Shown here: in pieces, positions 1 through 5,258 of the stretch
Numbering within the stretch: position 1 is the stretch's first letter
How the letters are laid out: each line of letters begins with the position of its first letter
Assembly: GCA_030592105.1 (NCBI GenBank)
Contig: JAUVKE010000196.1
Coordinates: 1 to 5,258 of the forward strand
Direction of reading: 5' to 3'
DNA: 5,258 bases
Source: Desulfobacteraceae bacterium
GTDB lineage: Bacteria; Desulfobacterota; Desulfobacteria; Desulfobacterales; BuS5
Translations under genes and position numbers: made by a program
The notes under the pieces: model-generated
What the model was told of the DNA's origin: nothing
The model's database searches: none
What the model saw: the letters and a program-made list of their open reading frames with translations, nothing else

Positions 1-53
1 AAAACATCCATTACAATAAAGGATGTCATTTTTTTTACTCGTTTAGAAATCAT
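1..53 (-). CDS. N-terminus of a probable class I/II aminotransferase (truncated by window edge)
   Basis: An open frame begins at ATG 51-53 and runs off the left edge. The 17 complete codons read MISKRVKKMTSFIVMDV, followed by a Leu or Phe codon cut at the edge. The pattern (basic start, then S-F-I-V-M-D-V) matches from memory the N-terminus of a PLP-dependent class I/II aminotransferase group common in Desulfobacterota and relatives, where it is followed by an (L/I)xxAQ helix and a GEPDFDTP motif. Those diagnostic parts lie outside the window, so the product is an inference. An in-frame TGA at 63-65 makes ATG 53 the only ATG start. The Shine-Dalgarno is weak (GGGT about 4 bases upstream). The gene is co-directional with ftsZ, 112 bases after its stop, so it may be read through from the division cluster or have its own promoter. 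Confidence 0.5.
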   Translation of the reverse strand, partial: MISKRVKKMTSFIVMDV

Positions 54-165
54 TATAACCCATCATCAATATTATATTACCTGCAAATTCAAGCCCGGCC
101 ATTTTTATTAAACATGATCTGAAAACATCCTGGAAAAGCATTTTTAAAATCTATATTATATGAGA
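54..165 (-). other. Spacer between ftsZ and the aminotransferase-like gene
   Basis: This is a 112-base AT-rich spacer. It contains a TATAAT-like hexamer within a small inverted repeat (AATAT-A-ATATT) near 66-78, but no matching -35 element sits 16-18 bases upstream of it. I see no GC-rich hairpin followed by a T-run on the minus strand, so there is no clear intrinsic terminator for ftsZ here. A 32-codon frame in it has no ribosome binding site and is not called. A weak promoter for the next gene is possible but not demonstrated. Confidence 0.35.
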
Positions 166-1398
166 TTAATCAGCCTTTCTTCTTAAAAAAGTAGGAACTT
201 CAAGACTGTCATCATCAAGAACAATTCCCTTGTATCCCTTGTAATAAGAACCACCAGATTCCCCTGCCGCTTTAGAATATGAAAAAGGCTTGGAGGTTAC
301 ACCCCGTTCCCTTTCTTCCATGGAAAGTTCCCTTATTTTGCCCCTGGCCGGAAAATCCCCATATTTCTTTAATGGTTTTGTCCTGCCGTAATGTGCTCTT
401 GTTTCAATATTAGATGCATGTTTATCCAAGGGTTCTGAGCCAGGATAATTTATTCCTGTTGCGATTACTGTAATTCTTATTTCATCCTGTATACTCTCAT
501 CTATTGCTGTGCCCCATATTATTTCTGCATCCTCTCCCACTTCACTATGTATTCTTTCGGATGCCTCGGACATCTCTTCCATTGTAAGGCTTTTATTACT
601 TGTTATGTTAAGTAAAACACCTTTTGCACCAGCAACAGGTATATCATCAAGAAGAGGATGGGATATGGCACGTTCAGCAGCTTCAATTGCCCTGTTTTCT
701 CCGGTTCCAACACCGATACCAATAATTGCAAGTCCTGCTTTTGACATAATGGTTCGAACGTCTGCAAAATCAAGATTAATCAAACCCGGAATCATAATCA
801 GGTCGGTGATACCCTTTACTGAATCATGGAGGACTTCATCTGCTCTTTTAAACATCTCTACCATGGTCGCATCTTTGGGGGCGTATCCTCGCAACCTGTC
901 ATTGGGAATTGTTATTACAGTATCTGTAATATCCTTTAATGCATTAATTCCTGCATTTGCCATGTTCGAACGTTTGCTCCCTTCAAAAGAGAATGGCCTT
1001 GATACCACAGCAACCGTAAGAGCACCAATCTCTTTACAAATTTCAGCAATAACAGGGGCAGCGCCTGTTCCTGTTCCACCGCCGAAGCCGGCTGTAATAA
1101 ATACCATATGACTTCCTTCCAGAGCGTCCCTTATTGCTGCTGCATTTTCCAAAGCAGCCTCCCGCCCAACTTCAGGATTAGCCCCTGCACCCAGACCCCC
1201 TGTGATTTTTTCTCCAAGCTGAATTTTAATTTCAGCTTTAGATATGGCCAGCGCCTGATTATCAGTATTTGCCGCAACAAATTGAACTCCCTGAAGGTTG
1301 GAGTCAATCATGTTGTTAAGCGCATTCCCACCGGCTCCTCCAACTCCGATAACCCTGATTTTTGCTGTTCCTTCGTCTTCCATACTAGTAAAAGTCAT
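166..1398 (-). CDS. ftsZ: Cell division protein FtsZ
   Basis: This is the tubulin-like GTPase that polymerises at mid-cell into the ring recruiting the division machinery. Numbering from the longest frame (start at 1407), it shows the nucleotide-binding start GVGGAGGN (residues 21-28), the tubulin signature GGGTGTG (109-115), and the T7 synergy loop NLDFAD (211-216) with both catalytic aspartates. The globular body ends near 320. A linker of about 75 residues follows, then the C-terminal peptide SLEVPTFLRRKAD, the FtsA-docking site. Three in-frame ATGs compete. The one at 1398 is chosen (410 residues) because a G-run lies 9 bases upstream; for the ATG at 1407 the G-run touches the start codon, and the ATG at 1383 has no ribosome site. 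The resulting MTFT.. start also fits family members I recall. The gene is preceded by a 226-base spacer, unlike its tightly packed upstream neighbours, so it may be expressed separately at a higher level. The identity is secure. Confidence 0.98.
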   Translation of the reverse strand: MTFTSMEDEGTAKIRVIGVGGAGGNALNNMIDSNLQGVQFVAANTDNQALAISKAEIKIQLGEKITGGLGAGANPEVGREAALENAAAIRDALEGSHMVFITAGFGGGTGTGAAPVIAEICKEIGALTVAVVSRPFSFEGSKRSNMANAGINALKDITDTVITIPNDRLRGYAPKDATMVEMFKRADEVLHDSVKGITDLIMIPGLINLDFADVRTIMSKAGLAIIGIGVGTGENRAIEAAERAISHPLLDDIPVAGAKGVLLNITSNKSLTMEEMSEASERIHSEVGEDAEIIWGTAIDESIQDEIRITVIATGINYPGSEPLDKHASNIETRAHYGRTKPLKKYGDFPARGKIRELSMEERERGVTSKPFSYSKAAGESGGSYYKGYKGIVLDDDSLEVPTFLRRKAD

Positions 1399-1407
1399 TT
1401 GTATCAT

Positions 1408-1412
1408 CCCCC
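1408..1412 (-). promoter_or_regulatory. G-run ribosome binding site of ftsZ
   Basis: The minus strand reads TTTGGGGGATGATACAAATG. The G-run at 1408-1412 abuts the first in-frame ATG (1407) but stands 9 bases before the second (1398), which is normal spacing. This decides the start in favour of 1398. The match to the anti-Shine-Dalgarno is imperfect (GGGGG instead of GGAGG), so the strength is uncertain. Confidence 0.5.
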
Positions 1413-1633
1413 AAAGATAAATATTAATAAGCTTGAATCAAATTTTAGAAAAAGTTTTCAAGCAATTTTTGGTAAATTCCATAAATGAAAAATTATTTCA
1501 CCCACATTGTTCATATTTTGAACTTTTTTAAATTAATAATTATTCAGCTATGCTGATTGCAAACAAGCTTCAAGTGTTATATACGCGAGTTTTCATAATT
1601 TAATCAGATCATAACCTGAAGCTGAACAATCAC
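1413..1633 (-). promoter_or_regulatory. ftsA-ftsZ spacer, probable ftsZ promoter/leader region
   Basis: These roughly 220 AT-rich bases separate ftsA from ftsZ, while murB-ftsQ and ftsQ-ftsA overlap or abut, so a private ftsZ promoter is plausible. The best sigma70-like pair I can see on the minus strand is TTGTTT (1561-1566), 16 bases, AATAAT (1539-1544). The -10 is 5/6 to consensus but the -35 only 3/6. Two short inverted repeats lie nearby: TCAGC-tat-GCTGA (1544-1556) and GTTCA-n5-TGAAC (1509-1523). I found no supported coding frame; the longest minus-strand candidate (18 codons from ATGAACAATG) lacks a ribosome site. The promoter call is an inference from spacing and weak motifs. Confidence 0.3.
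1509..1523. repeat. Perfect short inverted repeat GTTCA-n5-TGAAC
   Basis: The arms GTTCA and TGAAC are separated by five bases in the ftsZ upstream region. They lie just downstream of the weak candidate promoter at 1539-1566, a position where an operator or leader hairpin could act. A stem of only five base pairs can occur by chance in AT-rich DNA. On the plus strand it is followed by a T-run, but no plus-strand gene exists for it to terminate. Confidence 0.3.
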
Positions 1634-2860
1634 TTAAATTATATCCTTAAACCATTCTTTTATAGTTTTGATAATACGGGTAACAGCATTTGAACCACGT
1701 ATTTCAAATTTTTTTTGAGATTGATTTTTTGCACCAAACAAAACCAGCCCGACTCCGGTTGCATATATGGGATTGCTGACTACATCCACAAGACCCCCAA
1801 CCCCCTGGGGTCTGCCCAGGCGGACAGGTTGCTGAAAAACAGATTCCGCAATTTCAGGAAGACCCTCTAAAAGCGCTCCGCCGCCGGTCACAACCACACC
1901 GGATGTAATTGCATCTTCTATTCCTGCGTTATATATCTCCCTGTTTATCAGCAGAAAAATCTCTTCCATGCGGGGCTGCAAAATTTCACCAAGTATCTGC
2001 CGTGAAAGCTTTCTTGGTTTTTGACCCTCTGTTCCATGTATTTCAATAATTTCATCTCCACTTATTCTTCCCGGGTAACACGCTCCGTATTCTGTTTTGA
2101 TTTTTTCAGCCTCCTCAATGGAGGTTCTTATCCCTATGGAAATATCATTGGTAAGATTACTTCCCCCAAGACCAAGAATAAATGTGTGATTGATATTTTT
2201 CAGGGAAAAAACCGCCAGATCTGTGATGCCGCCGCCAAGATCAATAAGAACTGAACCGAGCTCCTTTTCTTCATTGGTTAATACTGCTTCACCGGAAGCA
2301 AGGGGCCCCAGCACAATATCACAGACATCGAGCCCTGCTTTATTTGCACATTTTATAATATTATGAACAGCTGTTACAGCCGCTGTAACAATATGAACTT
2401 TCACCTCCATCCTGATTCCGGACATTCCCACGGGATTATAAATTCCTGATTGACCATCCACTATATATTCCTGGTCAAGCACATGAAGGACATCCCTGTC
2501 CATGGGAATCGAGACTGCACGAGCCGCATCTATTACACGGGCCACATCGTTTTTGGTAATTTCAGTCCCTTTTATTGCCACAATGCCATGACTGTTCATA
2601 CCGCTTATATGACCACCGGCTATTCCTGTATAAACCGACGAAATTTCACACCCGGCCATGAGTTCCGCATCCTGCACAGCTTTTTTAATCGATTCCACTG
2701 TCGCTTCTATATTAACCACAACCCCTTTTTTCAGGCCTGTTGAAGGATGTGTTCCTATACCGATTATATTTATTTCATCACTTGATACTTCACCGACCAC
2801 CACACAAATTTTAGTCGTTCCCACATCAAGGCCAACAATAATGTCACTTTGTCCATGCAT
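1634..2860 (-). CDS. ftsA: Cell division protein FtsA
   Basis: This is the actin-like ATPase that tethers FtsZ filaments to the inner membrane and passes signals to the periplasmic divisome. The 408 residues are typical of the family. The actin-fold motifs are in order: phosphate 1 GLDVGTTKICV (10-20), the FtsA-specific 1C/SHS2 subdomain (about 84-163), phosphate 2 LIDLGGGITDLAVF (205-218), and the adenosine motif VVTGGGALLEGL (323-334). The last 18 residues (391-408, NAVTRIIKTIKEWFKDII) form an amphipathic helix with basic and bulky hydrophobic faces, the expected membrane-targeting sequence, so the protein is intact at both ends. The start ATG lies one base after the ftsQ stop. Its Shine-Dalgarno AAGGAGA (2867-2873) is inside the end of ftsQ at ideal spacing, which points to translational coupling. 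No in-frame alternative start is needed. Confidence 0.98.
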   Translation of the reverse strand: MHGQSDIIVGLDVGTTKICVVVGEVSSDEINIIGIGTHPSTGLKKGVVVNIEATVESIKKAVQDAELMAGCEISSVYTGIAGGHISGMNSHGIVAIKGTEITKNDVARVIDAARAVSIPMDRDVLHVLDQEYIVDGQSGIYNPVGMSGIRMEVKVHIVTAAVTAVHNIIKCANKAGLDVCDIVLGPLASGEAVLTNEEKELGSVLIDLGGGITDLAVFSLKNINHTFILGLGGSNLTNDISIGIRTSIEEAEKIKTEYGACYPGRISGDEIIEIHGTEGQKPRKLSRQILGEILQPRMEEIFLLINREIYNAGIEDAITSGVVVTGGGALLEGLPEIAESVFQQPVRLGRPQGVGGLVDVVSNPIYATGVGLVLFGAKNQSQKKFEIRGSNAVTRIIKTIKEWFKDII

Positions 2861-2861
2861 T

Positions 2862-3728
2862 CTAAATCTCCTTTTTAATCTTTAATGTCGTCGGCTCAAT
2901 GGTAACAGGAGTGACTACAACCCTGTCCAGATTGACAAGATCAATGGTGTTAAAGTCTGAAAACATGGAATTTTTTTTTAGGCAATAAATTATTTCTTCG
3001 ACTTTTTTAAACTTTTCAAGGTAGTTATCATAGCCTAACATAATTTTTTTTTGCCGGTCAGATCCATCCATTGATGCAAAAATGGTCAGCCCCAGTTCTC
3101 GATCAATTTCTATTCTTTTCATGAATCTGTAACTTAAAATGCTCTCAGGCCGTCTCCCCAATTGTAAAACATCCATAATCGAATAAAACTGTATACTTTT
3201 TTGATTATTTATGAGACTGAAATCTGATAATTTCAGTCCGTTTATTATCGGGAAATTAAAATGATCCTCGGATGTCATTTTTTTAAAAATTTTGCCTTTA
3301 TTATTCATAATAAATTTATGCCCAAGGTTCAAAGCAGCCAAAGGAGTATGCTCTGTTATTTTTATGATTATTTTATCAGGAAGAGCTCTTCTGACTTCAG
3401 CTTCAGCAATCCAGGGGTGAGCTTCAAGTTTTTTTCTGACTAAAGGCAAATTAAGAGAGAGGATATTCGAATTTTTGCTAATCCCCGCCTGCTCCATAAC
3501 CTGCTCAAAATAAAGAATTTTTAGTCCTGTAATGGTTGTTTTTTTCAACCTGAAATAGTCGCACTGAGTTATAAAGGAATAGCAAAAAACAAAAAACAAG
3601 CATGTTAATGTCACAATGGCTGTAACTGAAATTATTTTAAGATATAGAATGCACCTTTGCAGTACCCTTGAATGTTTTGCCTGTATATTTTTTTTCAAAC
3701 GATTTTTACGAATCCGTTTATTTTCCAA
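2862..3728 (-). CDS. ftsQ: Cell division protein FtsQ (TTG start)
   Basis: This is a bitopic divisome protein that links the cytoplasmic ring to septal peptidoglycan synthases, with FtsB and FtsL as the usual partners. Seen in the 288 residues: a very basic cytoplasmic tail (1-31), one membrane segment (about 31-54), a POTRA domain (about 58-127, with the HPWIAEAEVRRALPDKIIIKI stretch typical of POTRA in FtsQ) and the FtsQ/DivIB domain, ending near IDLVNLDRVVV (262-272). The start codon is TTG at 3726-3728. No upstream ATG is needed, and GGAGGT (3737-3742) stands 8 bases ahead, so the rare start is well supported. The gene overlaps the 3' end of murB by 11 bases, and its stop is one base from ftsA. 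Two nine-base A runs in the coding strand (2971-2979 and 3044-3052) are notable. Identity rests on domain layout and neighbours, since FtsQ sequences diverge quickly. Confidence 0.95.
   Translation of the reverse strand: MENKRIRKNRLKKNIQAKHSRVLQRCILYLKIISVTAIVTLTCLFFVFCYSFITQCDYFRLKKTTITGLKILYFEQVMEQAGISKNSNILSLNLPLVRKKLEAHPWIAEAEVRRALPDKIIIKITEHTPLAALNLGHKFIMNNKGKIFKKMTSEDHFNFPIINGLKLSDFSLINNQKSIQFYSIMDVLQLGRRPESILSYRFMKRIEIDRELGLTIFASMDGSDRQKKIMLGYDNYLEKFKKVEEIIYCLKKNSMFSDFNTIDLVNLDRVVVTPVTIEPTTLKIKKEI
2867..2873 (-). promoter_or_regulatory. Strong Shine-Dalgarno of ftsA inside ftsQ
   Basis: The minus strand reads AAGGAGA, with the GGAG core 7 bases before ATG 2860. It overlaps the last codons of ftsQ (stop at 2862-2864), so ribosomes finishing ftsQ end exactly where ftsA initiates. 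Confidence 0.8.
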
Positions 3729-4668
3729 CGATTATAACCTCCGGCACAAGTTTGATATTAAACTTATTTTCAACCCGATCCTGAGCATTTTTTGAAAGGG
3801 CAAGTATATCGGCGGCTGAAGCATTGTTTACATTAATAATAAAGTTGGCATGTTTTGGGGAGATCATTGCCCCCCCTTTTTTCAGCCCCTTAAGCCCTGC
3901 CTGGTCAAGGAGCCTTGCAGCAGGGGTTTCCGGATTTGGATTTTTAAAAAAACACCCCGCGCTTGGAAGATCTGTGGGCTGTTTTTTTTTACGCTGGGCA
4001 ATTATTATATCTGCTTCATTCTTAATTTTTGAAATATTCCCGGGAGTAAGGGAAAAGGAAGCCTCTAATATAATAAATTTTTCAATGGATGAATCAATTC
4101 TTTCCCTTAAAAGTGTAAGTCCTCGGTATCCGAATTTTATATCTTTTGCTGGAATTGTCTTTTTTTCACCCTTTTGCCCCAGGATGGTAATCCCATGCAA
4201 AACATGGGCAATGGACCCAATGGCTGTACCGGCATTCATTACAATCCCCCCCCCTATTGTTCCTGGAATTCCCAGGGCAAAGTTCATCCCCTTTAGAGAA
4301 TTTTTTATTGCAAAGGAACAAAGTAAATGGGTTTTTACGCCGGCTCCGGCATTCACAATAACTCTGTTTTTTACTTTTTCCCCCATGGAAATTTTTTTAA
4401 GGCAGTCCCCAAGGCTGATAAGAACAGCATCTATCCCTTTATCTTTTACCAGCAGGTTTGTCCCGCCCCCTATTAAGAGATAGGGAATTTTATTCTCCCT
4501 GACCCAGGAGACAAGTAAAAGGAGATCGTCAAAAGATTTTGGCTTAACAAAAACTTTTGCAGGACCTCCCACCCGAAAGGATGTATGCATCGACATTGGT
4601 TCATCGAATTTTACAGCCCCCTCAAATCTGGATAAAAGCCATTCTTTTTTATACGTATCAAGAAACAT
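3718..4668 (-). CDS. murB: UDP-N-acetylenolpyruvoylglucosamine reductase MurB
   Basis: This cytoplasmic flavoenzyme reduces UDP-GlcNAc-enolpyruvate to UDP-MurNAc with NADPH, the second committed step of peptidoglycan precursor synthesis. The 316 residues fit the shorter (type II) MurB class. Visible motifs are MHTSFRVGGPA (27-37), the FAD-binding LLIGGGTNLLV (64-74), GIPGTIGGGIVMNAG (133-147), FGYR with the active-site Tyr-Arg (179-182), the catalytic loop PSAGCFFKNP (235-244) and the terminal LVPEVIIVG with the conserved Glu (E310). Two oddities: Cys239 occupies the position of the catalytic proton-donor Ser of the E. coli enzyme, and the usual Ser after FxYRx is replaced by Leu (FGYRGL). 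A nine-base G run (4246-4254) encodes the Gly triplet. The start ATG 4668 lacks a good ribosome site (AGGA is 14 bases away), and an inverted repeat covers that AGGA. The later Met codons (residues 25 and 27) would cut into the conserved N-terminus. Confidence 0.97.
   Translation of the reverse strand: MFLDTYKKEWLLSRFEGAVKFDEPMSMHTSFRVGGPAKVFVKPKSFDDLLLLVSWVRENKIPYLLIGGGTNLLVKDKGIDAVLISLGDCLKKISMGEKVKNRVIVNAGAGVKTHLLCSFAIKNSLKGMNFALGIPGTIGGGIVMNAGTAIGSIAHVLHGITILGQKGEKKTIPAKDIKFGYRGLTLLRERIDSSIEKFIILEASFSLTPGNISKIKNEADIIIAQRKKKQPTDLPSAGCFFKNPNPETPAARLLDQAGLKGLKKGGAMISPKHANFIINVNNASAADILALSKNAQDRVENKFNIKLVPEVIIVGK
3737..3742 (-). promoter_or_regulatory. Consensus Shine-Dalgarno selecting the TTG start of ftsQ
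   Basis: The minus strand has GGAGGT, a full consensus match, 8 bases before TTG 3728 and within the last codons of murB. It is the reason for accepting a TTG start, and it implies that ftsQ initiation is coupled to murB translation. Confidence 0.8.
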
Positions 4669-4684
4669 TTTTAAGAAATAAGTC

Positions 4685-4705
4685 CTATTGCCGGACGAAC
4701 AATAG
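4685..4705 (-). repeat. Inverted repeat upstream of murB covering its only SD-like sequence
   Basis: The arms CTATTG and CAATAG are perfectly complementary across a 9-base loop. With G-U pairs on both sides the stem extends to about nine pairs in minus-strand RNA. It lies between the small gene's stop (4711) and murB's ATG (4668). The 3' arm contains most of the AGGA that is the only Shine-Dalgarno-like sequence ahead of murB. No T-run follows, so it is not an intrinsic terminator. A role in tuning murB translation or RNA stability is inference. Confidence 0.45.
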
Positions 4706-4710
4706 ATACC

Positions 4711-4860
4711 CTATTCTTTTTCTCCTGCTAAAGTATCTTCAGAATCTTTTTTTAAATTTTTTCTTCTATCCCTGCCGGTTCTCCGTTCCGGAGAATAGGC
4801 CGTATATGAAAAAATTCGTCTGTCAGGTTTTCCCCGCCTGTCTGCTGTAGTATTCACCAT
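4711..4860 (-). CDS. Small arginine-rich protein with duplicated (D/E)RRxxxDRR motif
   Basis: This 49-residue frame lies in the gap between murC and murB, with ATG 4860 and TAG 4711-4713. Residues 7-15 (DRRGKPDRR) and 25-33 (ERRTGRDRR) are two copies of (D/E)RRxxxDRR, 18 residues apart, joined by an aromatic linker IFSYTAYSP. A Lys-rich stretch and an acidic tail (DSEDTLAGEKE) follow. It has no signal peptide or membrane segment. AAAGGT (4864-4869) precedes the ATG by 3 bases, and the second codon, GTG (4857), would have better spacing, so the start may be GTG. It sits 53 bases after murC and 42 before murB, in the same direction, so it is probably co-transcribed. Short proteins with RRxGxDRR repeats around a Y..PERR core are, from memory, frequent in Desulfobacterota, which supports a real gene. 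The function is unknown; binding of RNA, an acidic partner or a nucleotide are all possible. Confidence 0.7.
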   Translation of the reverse strand: MVNTTADRRGKPDRRIFSYTAYSPERRTGRDRRKNLKKDSEDTLAGEKE

Positions 4861-4863
4861 GGC

Positions 4864-4869
4864 ACCTTT
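4864..4869 (-). promoter_or_regulatory. Ribosome binding site of the small arginine-rich gene
   Basis: The minus strand reads AAAGGT. Spacing is 3 bases to ATG 4860 (short) and 6 bases to the following GTG codon 4857 (normal). This supports translation of the frame but leaves the exact first codon open between these two. Confidence 0.45.
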
Positions 4870-4913
4870 CAAAAGTAGAGGGTAACTATAAATTCAAAAA
4901 TTATTCGTAAAAG

Positions 4914-5258
4914 TTATTTTATTCCGGATTTTAAATTTTCAGCGATTTTTTCTCCTATTTTCCATACATCACCAGCACCAAGGGTTAAAAAAACATCCTC
5001 CGGCTGCAGATTTTTAACAAAATAAGAAACAATTTCATCGGTGGTTTCCAGATATACGGCAGCTTTATGGCCGTGGGAAATGACCTCTTTGCACAAAGCT
5101 TCAGCGCTTATCCCCGTTATCTTTTTTTCCCCTGCGGAATAGACAGGCAAAATTGCCAGTAGATCTGAATCATAAAACGAACGTGCAAAATCATTAAACA
5201 AAGCTTTTGTTCTGGTATATCTATGGGGTTGAAAAGCCACAACCTTACGTTTCTCCGG
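4914..5258 (-). CDS. murC: UDP-N-acetylmuramate--L-alanine ligase MurC, C-terminal part
   Basis: MurC is the ATP-dependent cytoplasmic ligase that attaches L-alanine to UDP-MurNAc, the first amino acid of the peptidoglycan stem peptide. Only the last 114 residues are in the window; the frame is open to the right edge and begins there at PEKRKVV. This is the C-terminal Mur ligase domain: AFQPHRYTRTKALFNDF with the conserved HRYTRT, then ILPVYSAGEKKITGISAEAL, and LTLGAGDVWKIGE, all characteristic of MurC rather than MurD, MurE or MurF. The GTG at 5240 is an internal Val codon, not a start. The stop TAA (4914-4916) is followed by 53 bases before the small gene. I see no terminator, so the transcript probably continues into murB. 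Confidence 0.96.
   Translation of the reverse strand, partial: PEKRKVVAFQPHRYTRTKALFNDFARSFYDSDLLAILPVYSAGEKKITGISAEALCKEVISHGHKAAVYLETTDEIVSYFVKNLQPEDVFLTLGAGDVWKIGEKIAENLKSGIK

Noticed and set aside
4..26. Hairpin ACATCC-n11-GGATGT flanked by A and T runs, terminator-like for ftsZ
   Set aside because: It falls inside the aminotransferase-like reading frame, the stem has only six pairs with three G-C, and the following T-run is cut by the window edge.
43..141. 32-codon minus-strand frame downstream of ftsZ
   Set aside because: It has no ribosome binding site and no recognisable motif, and its end overlaps the better-supported start at 53.
509..1111. 200-codon plus-strand frame
   Set aside because: It is antisense to the conserved ftsZ core and its translation is low-complexity Ser/Ile/Pro-rich without family features.
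1464..1520. 18-codon minus-strand frame (MNNVGEIIF...) in the ftsA-ftsZ spacer
   Set aside because: It has no Shine-Dalgarno, is very short, and has no repeat or motif to support it.
1509..1530. Inverted repeat followed by a T-run on the plus strand, as a terminator
   Set aside because: There is no plus-strand gene for it to terminate, and the stem is five pairs with little G-C.
3824..4483. 219-codon plus-strand frame
   Set aside because: It lies wholly antisense to murB and has no ribosome site or recognisable domain.
4557..4850. 97-codon plus-strand frame across the murB start and the murC-murB gap
   Set aside because: It is antisense to the murB N-terminus and to the small Arg-rich gene, which has the repeat structure expected of a real protein.

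Overview
The window is one end of a bacterial division and cell wall (dcw) cluster, and every supported gene reads on the minus strand. In transcription order (right to left) these are: the 3' part of murC, a 49-codon arginine-rich small gene, murB, ftsQ, ftsA, ftsZ, and the first 17 codons of a gene running off the left edge that looks like a class I/II aminotransferase. The DNA is AT-rich with many A/T homopolymers. The gene order murC-murB-ftsQ-ftsA-ftsZ without ddl, the FtsZ N-terminus (MTFTSMEDEGTAKIRVIG) and the small RR..DRR protein all recall Desulfobacterota, probably Desulfobacterales. This placement is by recognition, not by a search.

Right part (3718-5258): MurC (ligase adding L-Ala to UDP-MurNAc) ends at 4914. 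The 245 bases between murC and murB are not empty. They hold a small ORF (4711-4860) with a duplicated (D/E)RRxxxDRR motif, followed by an inverted repeat just ahead of murB. MurB (UDP-N-acetylenolpyruvoylglucosamine reductase) is full length and has Cys where the well-known enzymes carry the catalytic Ser.

Middle (1634-3728): ftsQ starts at a TTG codon inside the end of murB, behind a strong Shine-Dalgarno. ftsA starts one base after the ftsQ stop, with its Shine-Dalgarno inside ftsQ. The two starts suggest tight translational coupling. FtsQ is a single-pass membrane protein with a POTRA domain. FtsA is the actin-like membrane anchor for FtsZ.

Left part (1-1633): a 226-base AT-rich spacer separates ftsA from ftsZ and is the likeliest place for a private ftsZ promoter. 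FtsZ is complete, with intact GTPase motifs and the C-terminal peptide that FtsA binds. Beyond ftsZ, a 112-base spacer leads into the truncated aminotransferase-like gene.

The genes form one pathway: MurC and MurB make cytoplasmic peptidoglycan precursor, FtsZ and FtsA form the division ring on the inner membrane face, and FtsQ links the ring to septal synthesis in the periplasm. The least explained element is the small basic protein gene between murC and murB.
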